From Microcaldota archaeon (GTDB lineage Archaea > Micrarchaeota > Micrarchaeia > Anstonellales > Anstonellaceae): a DNA stretch of 63,176 nt. The position numbers and the translations under genes were made by a program. The notes under the pieces were generated by a model. It had not been told where the DNA came from and ran no database searches. It saw only the letters and a list, made by a program, of their open reading frames with translations. Every line of letters begins with the position of its first letter. Positions within the stretch are counted from its first letter, which is position 1. Of the stretch, positions 54,698 through 63,176 are shown in pieces. The stretch lies in assembly GCA_026396415.1 (NCBI GenBank), contig JAPLWX010000004.1, positions 1 through 63,176 on the forward strand, given 5' to 3'.

Positions 54698-56320
54698 CTA
54701 CTTCTTCTTCGCAACGAACTTCCTGTAAGCGAAAAACCCGAGCGCGCAGAGCGCCACAAGCGCGAGAATGGGAATAAGGAAGTTGTCCCCGCCCGTGCCT
54801 ATGATTACGAATGGGACGGGCTCGTAGCCGGGCTTTTCTATCGAGATCGGCACGCTGCCGCTTTTGCCAAGCACCACGGAGAACGGGCTGTCGCCATCCT
54901 CCTTCACGCCCCCGACCGAAAGCGCCACGCCGGTAAGCTCCACGCCCCGGCTGTCGCGCGCGGATATCGTGATTGTCTCGTTAATGCCTGCCTCGGAGGG
55001 GGCCAGGACGGACATTTTCTGGAGGGGCACGGACTGCCCCTTCACAAGCGTGATGGAGGAATAATCGGCTGATTGCTGCTTCCCGGACAAGTCGGTGACA
55101 CGGCATTCCACGCGGTATGCGCCGAAAGGCTGGCCTGTGAAATCCACCTTTGCACGCCAGTCTTCCAAGCCGTTCGCAGGCTGCCAGTTCCCGCCCTCAA
55201 GGCGGACCTCCACATCCTGCACGCCGGAATCGGAATATGCCGTACCATCAACGTCGATTGGCCAGTCGCCCACTGACGCGCCGTTCCTGGGCCAGGAAAA
55301 GCTGCACATGGGGGACGGGGAAAGGGAATAGAATTTGCCCATGCTTGTGCCAAAGAAAAGATTGTCGCCCTTCCCGGCTGCGCTTCCAGGCCTGCCGCCT
55401 GCTGAAAATGACCAGACAATCTCCCCGCTGATGGCATCAAGCCCGTAGATGTTCCCGTCGTTTGAGCCGAATGACACCTGCTGCCCGCCCTTGCCTGAAA
55501 AGAGCACAGGCTCGGACCAAATCCCCTCGCCAGTCTTGTACTTGAAGCGCAGCTTGCCGGAGTCGGTTATAGAATAAAAGTAACCGTCGTTTGAGCCAAA
55601 GAATATCGAATCGCCAAAGCGCACGGGAGTGGACTGCACCCAGCCGCCGGTCTGGAAATACCAGCGCTGGCGGCCCGAAACCGCGTCAAACGAGTAAAGC
55701 CTGCCATCCGTGGCGCCAAAATAGATGCTGCCTTCGTATTCCAGGGGCATCGAGAGGAATGAATCCTCGGCAGGCACGGCAAAATTCTGCGCGCCGTTCT
55801 TCGCGGCAATGGAGTAAAGCAGCCTGCCCGATGTGAAATAGACCGTGTCGCCGAATGCGCCTATCGGCCCGGCCGGCCCTGGAAGCGAGACGTTCCAGAC
55901 GGAAACGCCTGCCTGCGAGTATGCCCGGACGCCGTCGGGCAGTGAAACGTAAACATTGCCCGAATCGCCTGCGAGGTAAAGCGGGGCTGACGGGAGATGC
56001 ACCACCGCACCTTCCTTGCCGGTTGCGGAAAGGAATGAGAGCCTTCCGCTTTGGCTTGCCACTGCGATTGTATCCGGGGAAACCTTCACCGCAGGCACGG
56101 ATATGCGCTCGTCGGCATCGTATGCCCAGGAAATGGATCCTCGGTCTGCCGAGAATTCATATGCTTTCCCCTCATATGTGGAAAAGACGACCTTGTCGGA
56201 AACCAGGAGCGGCTTGCCGATTATTGCGCCCTGCGCAGTATAGCTCCACTGCACCGATGCAAATGAAACTGAAGAGAGAATGAGAAAAAGAAGGAAAATA
56301 GCTGGTGCAGTGCTCTTCAT
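54698..56320 (-). CDS. exported PQQ-like beta-propeller repeat protein
   Basis: Signal peptide; repeats YFGATDGRLYSFDAVSGRQRWYFQTG / FGSNDGNIYGLDAISGEIVWSFSAGG; C-terminal TM. Confidence 0.85.
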   Translation of the reverse strand: MKSTAPAIFLLFLILSSVSFASVQWSYTAQGAIIGKPLLVSDKVVFSTYEGKAYEFSADRGSISWAYDADERISVPAVKVSPDTIAVASQSGRLSFLSATGKEGAVVHLPSAPLYLAGDSGNVYVSLPDGVRAYSQAGVSVWNVSLPGPAGPIGAFGDTVYFTSGRLLYSIAAKNGAQNFAVPAEDSFLSMPLEYEGSIYFGATDGRLYSFDAVSGRQRWYFQTGGWVQSTPVRFGDSIFFGSNDGYFYSITDSGKLRFKYKTGEGIWSEPVLFSGKGGQQVSFGSNDGNIYGLDAISGEIVWSFSAGGRPGSAAGKGDNLFFGTSMGKFYSLSPSPMCSFSWPRNGASVGDWPIDVDGTAYSDSGVQDVEVRLEGGNWQPANGLEDWRAKVDFTGQPFGAYRVECRVTDLSGKQQSADYSSITLVKGQSVPLQKMSVLAPSEAGINETITISARDSRGVELTGVALSVGGVKEDGDSPFSVVLGKSGSVPISIEKPGYEPVPFVIIGTGGDNFLIPILALVALCALGFFAYRKFVAKKK

Positions 56321-56431
56321 TTGATTACCGCACCTGACTGCGCGAAAAGAATATTTAAACGAGTGCCCCATCAGGGGTTTAGGGCGCAAGCGGGAAATGA
56401 GAATCAGCCGATTCGAGCCGATGCTCCGACT

Positions 56432-56920
56432 CTAGCCTGCGAGCTGGGAATCGTGCTTCCCGGCCTTGACTTCCTCGATGACCTTGCGCGCGTCTTGCCC
56501 CTCGACGGTTATCCCGAGCGAGACGCACGTGCCAAGCACCTCGTTCACGCCGTTCTTGAGGTTCCTGACAAGCGAGCCGTTGGTCTTCATCCTGGCGACT
56601 TTGACCGCCTGCTCGAACTGGAGGTTGCCGACCACTTTGGGGTCGTCCGCTCCGCCCTTCTTTCCCTTTTCCACGCCGGCCTCCTTCTTGAGGAGCTCGC
56701 CTGTGGACGGGCTGCCCACTTCTATGACGAACGTCTTGGCGTTCTTGTCCACCACCACTTTCACAGGCACCTTAAGGCCTGCAAACGGGGCGGTTTTCTT
56801 GTTTATCTCGTCGATTATCCCGTTTATGTTCACGCCCAGGGGGCCCAATGCCGGGCCCAGCGGCGGGCCTGCGTTCGCGCGCCCTCCTTCGACTATGGCA
56901 GGAATTGTAACTTTCGTCAT
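56432..56920 (-). CDS. rpl11: ribosomal protein uL11
   Basis: GGRANAGPPLGPALGPLGVNINGIIDEIN...GTCVSLGITVEG. Confidence 0.95.
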   Translation of the reverse strand: MTKVTIPAIVEGGRANAGPPLGPALGPLGVNINGIIDEINKKTAPFAGLKVPVKVVVDKNAKTFVIEVGSPSTGELLKKEAGVEKGKKGGADDPKVVGNLQFEQAVKVARMKTNGSLVRNLKNGVNEVLGTCVSLGITVEGQDARKVIEEVKAGKHDSQLAG

Positions 56921-57009
56921 ACAGTATCACCTTTAAGCGTCATTCGCGAAGGCGATATGAGGGCACATTATTTTAAATGGTTGCCTTGGGGCGTTTTTTG
57001 CGCTGCGCC

Positions 57010-58188
57010 TCACTTTGCGCCCTGCACATAGATGCCAATTATGTTCATCAGCTTGGCATACATGTTGCCGCTCGTGTCAGCCATCGAGTTTACGATGTCG
57101 GATGCCTGCTTGTCCGTTATCGTTGTTTTTGCAGTGGCTGTTGATGGCGACGGGTTTTCCACAGATGTGCCCGGCGCGGTTGCGGTTGGAACTGGCTTGG
57201 TTCCGGTGCTGGCGGTTGTTGCCGAGACAGGCTTGGTTCCTACAGCGCCAGGCAGCACGGCAATTGGCGGGGTGATTGCCACTGGCTTGGTCTCGCTGGC
57301 GGCAGGCGGCGCGGTTGTTGTTTGCTGCACCGCGGTGATTGCTGGCGTGATTGCCACTATTTTAGTAGTCGCTGGAGCCGTCCTGTTCGTGGTGTTGGTG
57401 CTGATGGCTGCGCCGTCGGGGCGCGCGGTTGTCTTGTTCGTGGTGTTGGTGCTGATGGCTGCGCCGGCGGGGCGCATTGTGGACCTGTTCGTGTTGTGCT
57501 TTGCCGCCGTCCTGTTCGTGGTGTTGGTGCTGATGGCTGCGCCGGCGGGGCGCATTGTGGACCTGTTCGTGTTGTTTGTTGAATTGTAGGCCGGCAGGGC
57601 GGAGGGCTTTGCCGCCGTCCTGTTCGTGGTGTTGGTGCTGATGGCTGCGCCGGCGGGGCGCGCGGTTGTCTTGTTCGTGGTGTTGGTGCTGATGGCTGCG
57701 CCGGCGGGGCGCGCGGTTGTCTTGTTCGTGACGTTGGTGTAATTATATCGAATCGCGCCCGGCATGTAGATGCCCAGGGTGTTCATCACCTCGGCATACA
57801 TGTTGCCGCTCGTATCGGCCATCGAGCTCAAGGTGTCGGATGCCTGGCCCGGAGCCATTGCGGGGGCAGCCATCTTGCTTGTGCTGTTGGAGCTGCCGCC
57901 CTGGCTGGCGCACGCGCCGTTGGAGCAGGAGAATACGCAGACTGCGTTGAGGCTGGAGATGCAGCTGCCTGAGCCGTTCATGCTTTGCGCGCACAGGTAT
58001 TCCGTCAGGTTCCTGCCAGTGCAAAAGTCCGTCCGCGAAACGGTCGCATTCGAGCCGCACATGGTGCCAGTGGCTGTCCCGCGGGCAAAAATGTTCACGC
58101 CCCCGTCGCTGTCATTGCAGAAGGCGGCCAGTGGCGAAAGCGCCATTGCCAGAATCATTGCCATGCCAAGCCACTTCATCCAAACCAC
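57010..58188 (-). CDS. secreted sequon-rich repeat protein with duplicated terminal modules
   Basis: Signal peptide; SDTLSSMADTSGNMYAEVMNTLGIYMPGAI and SDIVNSMADTSGNMYAKLMNIIGIYVQGAK flank TNTTNKTTARPAGAAIS-type repeats. Confidence 0.7.
   Translation of the reverse strand: MVWMKWLGMAMILAMALSPLAAFCNDSDGGVNIFARGTATGTMCGSNATVSRTDFCTGRNLTEYLCAQSMNGSGSCISSLNAVCVFSCSNGACASQGGSSNSTSKMAAPAMAPGQASDTLSSMADTSGNMYAEVMNTLGIYMPGAIRYNYTNVTNKTTARPAGAAISTNTTNKTTARPAGAAISTNTTNRTAAKPSALPAYNSTNNTNRSTMRPAGAAISTNTTNRTAAKHNTNRSTMRPAGAAISTNTTNKTTARPDGAAISTNTTNRTAPATTKIVAITPAITAVQQTTTAPPAASETKPVAITPPIAVLPGAVGTKPVSATTASTGTKPVPTATAPGTSVENPSPSTATAKTTITDKQASDIVNSMADTSGNMYAKLMNIIGIYVQGAK
57380..57745. repeat. about 51-bp coding minisatellite (TNTTNKTTARPAGAAIS)
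   Basis: gtgttggtgctgatggctgcgccggcggggcgc... repeated about six times with variants. Confidence 0.85.
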
Positions 58189-58219
58189 CCCTATTCAATT
58201 CCCTCTTCATTTTTTTGTT

Positions 58220-58286
58220 GCATTGTAATTTCGATGCCTGCGGGCATCTCATTACAATGCTGAAAAAGTTGTCTGCAACTTTTTCA
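58220..58286. repeat. two hairpins between the repeat-protein gene and the TrmI-like gene
   Basis: GCATTGTAATttcGATGCC-tgcg-GGCATCtcATTACAATGC and TGAAAAAGTTG-tctg-CAACTTTTTCA. Confidence 0.88.
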
Positions 58287-58851
58287 TTGCATAAACTATA
58301 TAAGCGGTGTGCGTCAGGCCCGTGTTTTCCGGCCGCACGCCGGATGCGCGCACCAGGTAGTCGCGCACCATTGCCTCCGTCATCTGCGGCTGCCCGAACC
58401 CGGCAGCCTCGCACGCTTCGAAAAAGCGGCGCGCCTGCTCGACATGGGGAAGATAGCCGAAAACCATGCCGCCGGCGCGCAGCGCGGCATGCGCGTGCGC
58501 CACCGCCTTGTCAGAGTCGGCCAAATCAAGGGTTACCAAGTCCACCTCGCGCTCCTCGATTCCCTCAAGCACGTTTGCGCGCTTAATCGTTAGCGTTCCC
58601 TCCACGCCCGCCCGCTTCGCATTCTTTTCCGCAAGCTCCGCAAATTCTTCGCGCCACTCGTAGCTCGTGACTTTTTTCGCGACGTTCGCAAGCGAGATGG
58701 CAAGCCAGCCCGAGCCTGCGCCCGCATCAACCACGACTGAGTTTTTGCCGACGCCCGAATAGGCGAGTATGACGCCAATGTCCTTGGGAAGCACGACCTG
58801 CGGGCCGCGCTTGCACCTCTTCAATATTTCCGGAAAATGCACAAAAACCAC
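58252..58851 (-). CDS. tRNA (m1A) methyltransferase, TrmI-like
   Basis: KRGPQVVLPKDIGVILAYSGVGKNSVVVDAGAGSGWLAISLA. Confidence 0.85.
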   Translation of the reverse strand: MVFVHFPEILKRCKRGPQVVLPKDIGVILAYSGVGKNSVVVDAGAGSGWLAISLANVAKKVTSYEWREEFAELAEKNAKRAGVEGTLTIKRANVLEGIEEREVDLVTLDLADSDKAVAHAHAALRAGGMVFGYLPHVEQARRFFEACEAAGFGQPQMTEAMVRDYLVRASGVRPENTGLTHTAYIVYAMKKLQTTFSAL

Positions 58852-58857
58852 AACTCC

Positions 58858-59277
58858 TTATTTGTTCAGTTTCGAGGCAAGCTTTGCGTCGGAAATGGCA
58901 AGTATGCGCGCGGCAAGGATTGCCGCGTTCTTGCCATTGCCAATCCCTACTGTGGCAACCGGCACGCCCGCCGGCATCTGCATCATTGAGAGAAGCGCGT
59001 CCAGCCCGGAAAGCGCAACATCCACCGGGACGCCGATTACCGGCTTTTTCGTCTTGCTTGCGATAACGCCTGGAAGCGCGGCAGACAAGCCTGCGATGCC
59101 AATGAACACTTTTGCATCGCTCCCCTTGATTATCTTGTCAAGCAAGCCAGGCTGCCTGTGCGCGGAAGCCACCTTTATCTCGTGGCTTACGCCAAGCTCA
59201 GTAAGCGCATCAGCTGCCTTTTTCGCAACTTGCATGTCGGATTCGCTTCCTACCAATATTAGCACGTCCGCCATCAT
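58858..59277 (-). CDS. purE: 5-(carboxyamino)imidazole ribonucleotide mutase
   Basis: [40 protein letters not shown]...[24 protein letters not shown]. Confidence 0.93.
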   Translation of the reverse strand: MMADVLILVGSESDMQVAKKAADALTELGVSHEIKVASAHRQPGLLDKIIKGSDAKVFIGIAGLSAALPGVIASKTKKPVIGVPVDVALSGLDALLSMMQMPAGVPVATVGIGNGKNAAILAARILAISDAKLASKLNK

Positions 59278-59289
59278 ATCACCTTGTGT

Positions 59290-59538
59290 TCAATCGTAAA
59301 CATCTTTCCTGTGGCCGATTTTCGCTATCAGCACTTCATTTTGGACAATCGAATAAATGACCCTGAATTTGCCAACGTGGACCCGTTTCTTGTTTTTCAG
59401 TAGGTTGGAGAGCGACTCGCCCAGTTCTGGATGCTGACCTAGTTTTTCTATTCTCTTGAGAAGCGGAACTTGGACAGATTTGTCAAGTTTCCTTATGAAA
59501 TCCTTTGCGTCCTCCGAATATGATATTTTACAGCTCAT
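59290..59538 (-). CDS. RelE-family toxin
   Basis: MSCKISYSEDAKDFIRKLDKSVQVPLLKRIEKLGQ...VGKFRVIYSIVQNEVLIAKIGHRKDVYD. Confidence 0.85.
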   Translation of the reverse strand: MSCKISYSEDAKDFIRKLDKSVQVPLLKRIEKLGQHPELGESLSNLLKNKKRVHVGKFRVIYSIVQNEVLIAKIGHRKDVYD

Positions 59539-59758
59539 TTTCAAGCCCCAGTTCCTTGATAAGCTGCCTGTGCGATGTTGTCCTTCCTTTCTTGTGCTCC
59601 TTTTCCGCTTTTGAAATGGCACGCAGGTCGTCGAGGAACTCGGCTTCATCTATTTTCTGCTCTATTGCCTTGCGCGCTATTTCACTCCATTTGTATTCGG
59701 AGTGCTCCTGCATCCTCGCATGCAGGATTTCTGGGATGGAAAGCGTTATGTTTGCCAT
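59528..59758 (-). CDS. antitoxin, ribbon-helix-helix type
   Basis: MANITLSIPEILHARMQEHSEYKWSEIARKAIEQKIDEAEFLDDL, overlapping the toxin gene. Confidence 0.8.
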   Translation of the reverse strand: MANITLSIPEILHARMQEHSEYKWSEIARKAIEQKIDEAEFLDDLRAISKAEKEHKKGRTTSHRQLIKELGLENEL

Positions 59759-59810
59759 TTTCTCACCTATTTGCATTGTGTGGGCGCACATATTTATTTG
59801 TTTGCACGAG

Positions 59811-60689
59811 CTAGTAAGGGAATTTCTTCCCTGTCAGCCTTTCATAGCATTCCACGTATTTTTCGGTTGTTTTCTTCATCACTTCGGCCGGAAGGCGGGG
59901 CGCAGGCGGCATTTTGTCCCAGCCCGTGGTTTCCAGGTAGTCGCGCACGAACTGCTTGTCATACGAGGGAGGGGAAACTCCCTCCCTGTAGGAATCGGCA
60001 GGCCAGTAGCGGCTGGAGTCAGGAGTGAGCACCTCGTCCGCGAGTATTATTTTGCCATCGGCATCCGCGCCAAACTCGAATTTTGTGTCTGCGAGGATTA
60101 TGCCGCGCGCCTTTGCATAATCTGCCGCCGCGGAATAGATGCGCAACGACAGGCCGCGCACTGCATGGTATGTTTCCTTGCCGACAAGCGCCGCGCCTTC
60201 CTTCTCTCCGATGTTTTCGTCGTGCCCCTTTTCCGCCTTTGTGGAGGGCGTGAATATGGGCTGCGGGAGCCTGGAGGCGTTTTTCAGGCCAGCGGGCAGC
60301 GGCATGCCGCAGATTGCGCCTGTTTTCTGGTAGTCCTTCCAGCCCGAGCCTGCCATGTAGCCGCGCACCACGCACTCAAGCGGGATTATCCTCACTTTCT
60401 TCACCGTCATGCACCTGCCTTCCAGGTAGGATGGCAGGCCGTCCGGCACTGACGTGGAGATAAGATGGTTGTCCACTATCCCTTTCAGGCGCCCGAACCA
60501 GAAAAGGGACATTTGCGTAAGCACGCGCCCTTTCTTTTCAATCCCGTCCGGGAAAACAACGTCGAATGCTGAAAGCCTGTCCGACGCAACCATGAAAAGG
60601 CTGCCATCCGGAAGCTCGTACGTGTCGCGCACTTTCCCTCGCGAAAAGGGCTTCAGCTTCAAGTCTGTTTTAGTGATAACTTCATCCAT
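59811..60689 (-). CDS. purC: SAICAR synthetase
   Basis: KPFSRGKVRDTYELPDGSLFMVASDRLSAFDVVFPDGIEKKG...LADTKFEFG...DEVLTPDSSRYW. Confidence 0.95.
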   Translation of the reverse strand: MDEVITKTDLKLKPFSRGKVRDTYELPDGSLFMVASDRLSAFDVVFPDGIEKKGRVLTQMSLFWFGRLKGIVDNHLISTSVPDGLPSYLEGRCMTVKKVRIIPLECVVRGYMAGSGWKDYQKTGAICGMPLPAGLKNASRLPQPIFTPSTKAEKGHDENIGEKEGAALVGKETYHAVRGLSLRIYSAAADYAKARGIILADTKFEFGADADGKIILADEVLTPDSSRYWPADSYREGVSPPSYDKQFVRDYLETTGWDKMPPAPRLPAEVMKKTTEKYVECYERLTGKKFPY

Positions 60690-60740
60690 TCTTCCACCAA
60701 AATGGATTGGGAATGGAGATTTATAAAAGCAATGCGAAAC

Positions 60741-62042
60741 TCACTGCTGCGGAACCATTGGCGGCGCGAGCGGCGGAGGGGGGATTTCGCCTCCCTTTTT
60801 CTTGTTGAAATAATAGATTGCCGCAAAGGCAGACACTGCAAGCACCGCTATGCCCACAAATATGCCCTCGTTGGGAATGGAAGGCATGGAAGGCATCGAT
60901 GCCCCTGGCGAGCTTGTGTTTGCAGCACCAGGCGCGCCCCCGCCAAGCGAAACCACATAGTCGCCATGCCCAACAGCGGTGTTGCCTTCCTTGTCAGAGA
61001 CGCTGATTGTGTACTTCACAAGGGTGCCGGCTGGCTGTGCCGGGATTTTTGCCTCGAAGCTGTTGTAGCCTATTGCATAGACTGAAAGCGCGTTTTGCAC
61101 CCCTGCAACCTCATACGAGACAGAAACCGCGTCAATCCCGCTAGCCTCCGGCCCGACATCCTCCACGAAGAAGCGTATCATGCCTACCCCGGATGACGAA
61201 AGCGCGGAGTATTGGTCTTTTATTGATGGCTTGCTGAGGTCAAAAGTGACTTCCAAGGAGGGGCTGGCCTGCAGGTTTGGCTGTACGCGTTTTATGCCCT
61301 GCCCGTATGTCACTATGACCTGCGGGGAGTTGATGGTGATGTTCTCAAAATGAGCCATCCCGTCGCTGTCTGTTTCGGAGCCAGCGCCATTCACTTCCAC
61401 ATTTGCGGATAGCGGGTGGCGCCTGTCATCCTGCACATGGACATCGAGTTTGTAGTAACTGAGCATGACGTCAATCGATTGGTCGCCTGTCGAATTGGCA
61501 ATCGCGAGCGGGATGTTTTTCACCAGGTCGTTCCGCTCCACCTTGAGGGCGTAGTTGCCCGGGGGAAGGGCAAAAAATGTGCTGCCGGACGAGTCAGTCG
61601 GCTTTGTTGCCCTGCCCACCGTTGCGTTTGCCTGCAGCGGATGGCCATTTTGGTCAAACACGCGCACGAGTGCAATGTACGACTCGACTTGCATCGTGTA
61701 TATCCTGTTCTCCCCATCCACGGCAATGAGCGAAGCCGAGTCCAGCTGGTCCCCATATTTCACATACAGCGTGTATGAATATTCAGTTTCGCTGTCAATT
61801 GATTCATAGTTGGTGAATAGCATGCCTGCGTACCCATGCGAATCGGTAAGCTTTGGCTTGGTCTCGATATTTCCTTTCACGGAGTTTAACTCGTAATCAA
61901 CATAGACCTGCGCGCCCTCGACCGGGCGAAGGAAATTGTCAAAGACCTGGACAGTGAGGTTTTCAGTGTATTTTGCCCAGGGAGCGCCTGTTAGCACCAG
62001 CACTCCCGCGGCAAGCAAAAGGAAAAACGCTGAAAGCCTCAT
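60741..62042 (-). CDS. exported Ig/carboxypeptidase-regulatory-like domain protein with C-terminal TM
   Basis: Signal peptide; QVFDNFLRPVEGAQVYVDYELNSVKGN...RVFDQNGHPLQANATVGR; C-terminal IFVGIAVLAVSAFAAIYYFNKKK. Confidence 0.72.
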   Translation of the reverse strand: MRLSAFFLLLAAGVLVLTGAPWAKYTENLTVQVFDNFLRPVEGAQVYVDYELNSVKGNIETKPKLTDSHGYAGMLFTNYESIDSETEYSYTLYVKYGDQLDSASLIAVDGENRIYTMQVESYIALVRVFDQNGHPLQANATVGRATKPTDSSGSTFFALPPGNYALKVERNDLVKNIPLAIANSTGDQSIDVMLSYYKLDVHVQDDRRHPLSANVEVNGAGSETDSDGMAHFENITINSPQVIVTYGQGIKRVQPNLQASPSLEVTFDLSKPSIKDQYSALSSSGVGMIRFFVEDVGPEASGIDAVSVSYEVAGVQNALSVYAIGYNSFEAKIPAQPAGTLVKYTISVSDKEGNTAVGHGDYVVSLGGGAPGAANTSSPGASMPSMPSIPNEGIFVGIAVLAVSAFAAIYYFNKKKGGEIPPPPLAPPMVPQQ

Positions 62043-62140
62043 GGCTGCATTTGGCAAACAAAGATTTTTATAGCTCGCATGTTAAAATGGGCATGCCATG
62101 TGTCAAGGCAGCCAAAAGCAGATGGCAATCGGGGGTTTTT

Positions 62141-62653
62141 ATGACGTTTGCAAACAAGGGGCAAGGCGCTACACAGTCGAATCGCGATTCGACTTATCGC
62201 ACTTGCCGCGGGCAAGGTGCGACCGAATACCTGGTCCTTCTCGCGGTTGTGCTGATCATCGCGCTCGTGGCAATCATGCTCCTGGGGTACTTCCCGGGAA
62301 TGGCAACTGACGCAAAAATCACGCAGAGCCAGGCATACTGGAGGGGCCAGGCAACCCCGTTTGCAATCACGGAGAGCGAGATAAACTCGACCGGCTATGG
62401 GAGCTTCATGCTGCAGAACATGGAGGCGGCGGGGCCGTTCACAGTCACCTCGTTCCAGGTGGGCAACTACTACAACAACTCAACCAACGCATCGTTTTCT
62501 GCAGGAGAAAGCAAGGCTTTGGTAGTATCAGGCATGGGCAGCCACCCGGGCGGAAGCGTCTATGATTTGAACGTGACGATTTCCTACACCAAGCCAAGCG
62601 GGGCCCCGGACACGCAGTACGGGACCAAGAACATCGTGGGCAAATACGCCTGA
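62141..62653 (+). CDS. class III signal peptide prepilin with duplicated GQGAT and hairpin insertion
   Basis: MTFANKGQGATQSNRDSTYRTCRGQGATEYLVLLAVVLIIALVAIMLLGYFPGMATDAKITQSQAYWRGQ. Confidence 0.82.
   Translation: MTFANKGQGATQSNRDSTYRTCRGQGATEYLVLLAVVLIIALVAIMLLGYFPGMATDAKITQSQAYWRGQATPFAITESEINSTGYGSFMLQNMEAAGPFTVTSFQVGNYYNNSTNASFSAGESKALVVSGMGSHPGGSVYDLNVTISYTKPSGAPDTQYGTKNIVGKYA
62176..62220. repeat. two hairpins inside the prepilin signal-peptide coding sequence
   Basis: GTCGAAT-cgcg-ATTCGAC and GCACTTGCC-gcg-GGCAAgGTGC. Confidence 0.85.
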
Positions 62654-62782
62654 TTGCCATTTTTTGATTTTTTCTCAAGCTTTAACTGGAGCTGGCTGGG
62701 AATATTTATATAATCATGCTGGGAATTAAAGTGTCTGCACAGGAAACAGATGTTGGATGCATGTTCCTATCGGAGCGGTTTT

Positions 62783-63139
62783 ATGGGATGGATTCATGGG
62801 CAGGGCGCAACAGAGTATCTTGTTCTCCTAGCGGTTGTATTGATTGTTGCGCTGGTATCGGTTGCGCTTCTCGGGTTCTTCCCGGGGATGGCATCTGATG
62901 CCAGGATTACGCAGAGCCAGACGTACTGGAGAGGCCAGGCAAAGCCGTTTGCGATAATGGACGCATCCGTGGGTGCAAATACGACGACCCTGAGCGTGCA
63001 CAACCGGGAAGCAACCGGGCCATACAACATGACAGGCATAACCATAAACGGCGTGGCAGGCACAATAACGGGCACAAGCGTGCTCTTTGCGGCAGGCCAG
63101 GCACAGACCTGTCTTTCCTTAAAGTTGGGTAGCAGGTAA
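62783..63139 (+). CDS. class III signal peptide prepilin, paralog, possibly C-terminally truncated
   Basis: MGWIHGQGATEYLVLLAVVLIVALVSVALLGFFPGMASDARITQSQTYWRGQAKPFAIM. Confidence 0.8.
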   Translation: MGWIHGQGATEYLVLLAVVLIVALVSVALLGFFPGMASDARITQSQTYWRGQAKPFAIMDASVGANTTTLSVHNREATGPYNMTGITINGVAGTITGTSVLFAAGQAQTCLSLKLGSR

Positions 63140-63176
63140 GCAACAGTCTGCTCCGACGGCAGACAAGATTTTCTCC

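Noticed and set aside
57032-57589. ORF 57032..57589 (+), hydrophobic
   Set aside because: Antisense of the sequon-rich repeat protein; hydrophobicity is an artefact of complementing AAC/ACC codons.
57380-57745. CRISPR or DGR-type variable repeat
   Set aside because: It is an in-frame 51-bp coding minisatellite; differences are not confined to adenines and there is no TR partner.

Overview
This 63 kb window comes from an archaeal genome, most likely a DPANN-type lineage; I could not confirm taxonomy. I inferred this from aRF1, archaeal TyrRS, L11, SecE/NusG, FtsZ, class III prepilins and S-layer-type genes. Main contents: (1) a diversity-generating retroelement (DGR) at 0.2-2.6 kb, with target gene, VR, TR and reverse transcriptase, next to a tyrosine recombinase that abuts the 3' end of tRNA-Ser(GCU). 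The RT frame is broken at an (AG)9 dinucleotide tract. (2) SRP RNA, and a decayed mobile region (5.9-8.1 kb) bounded by 26-bp direct repeats and CTGAGCA motifs. (3) aRF1 interrupted by a 512-aa intein exactly at the catalytic GGQ. (4) A Hyf/Ehr-like complex-I-type operon (12.4-19.7 kb) whose large and small subunits have lost the NiFe- and nearly all FeS-ligating cysteines, flanked by two paralogous genes with a CxDxR carbonic-anhydrase-like motif. (5) Lon-like protease, TyrRS, TPR/transglutaminase-like protein, membrane proteins and S-layer protein. (6) A polytopic Cdc48-like double AAA+ ATPase with a 521-aa intein. (7) A VirB4-like ATPase cluster (39.6-46.6 kb). (8) 5S rRNA, AMP phosphorylase, ftsZ-secE-nusG, L11, TrmI-like, purE, RelBE-like TA, purC and two prepilins. 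A recurrent feature is clusters of short perfect hairpins with 3-5 nt loops, mostly intergenic. One such cluster appears to interrupt an AAA ATPase gene and another to be inserted in-frame into a prepilin signal peptide. All calls come from reading the sequence and supplied ORFs; no searches were run.
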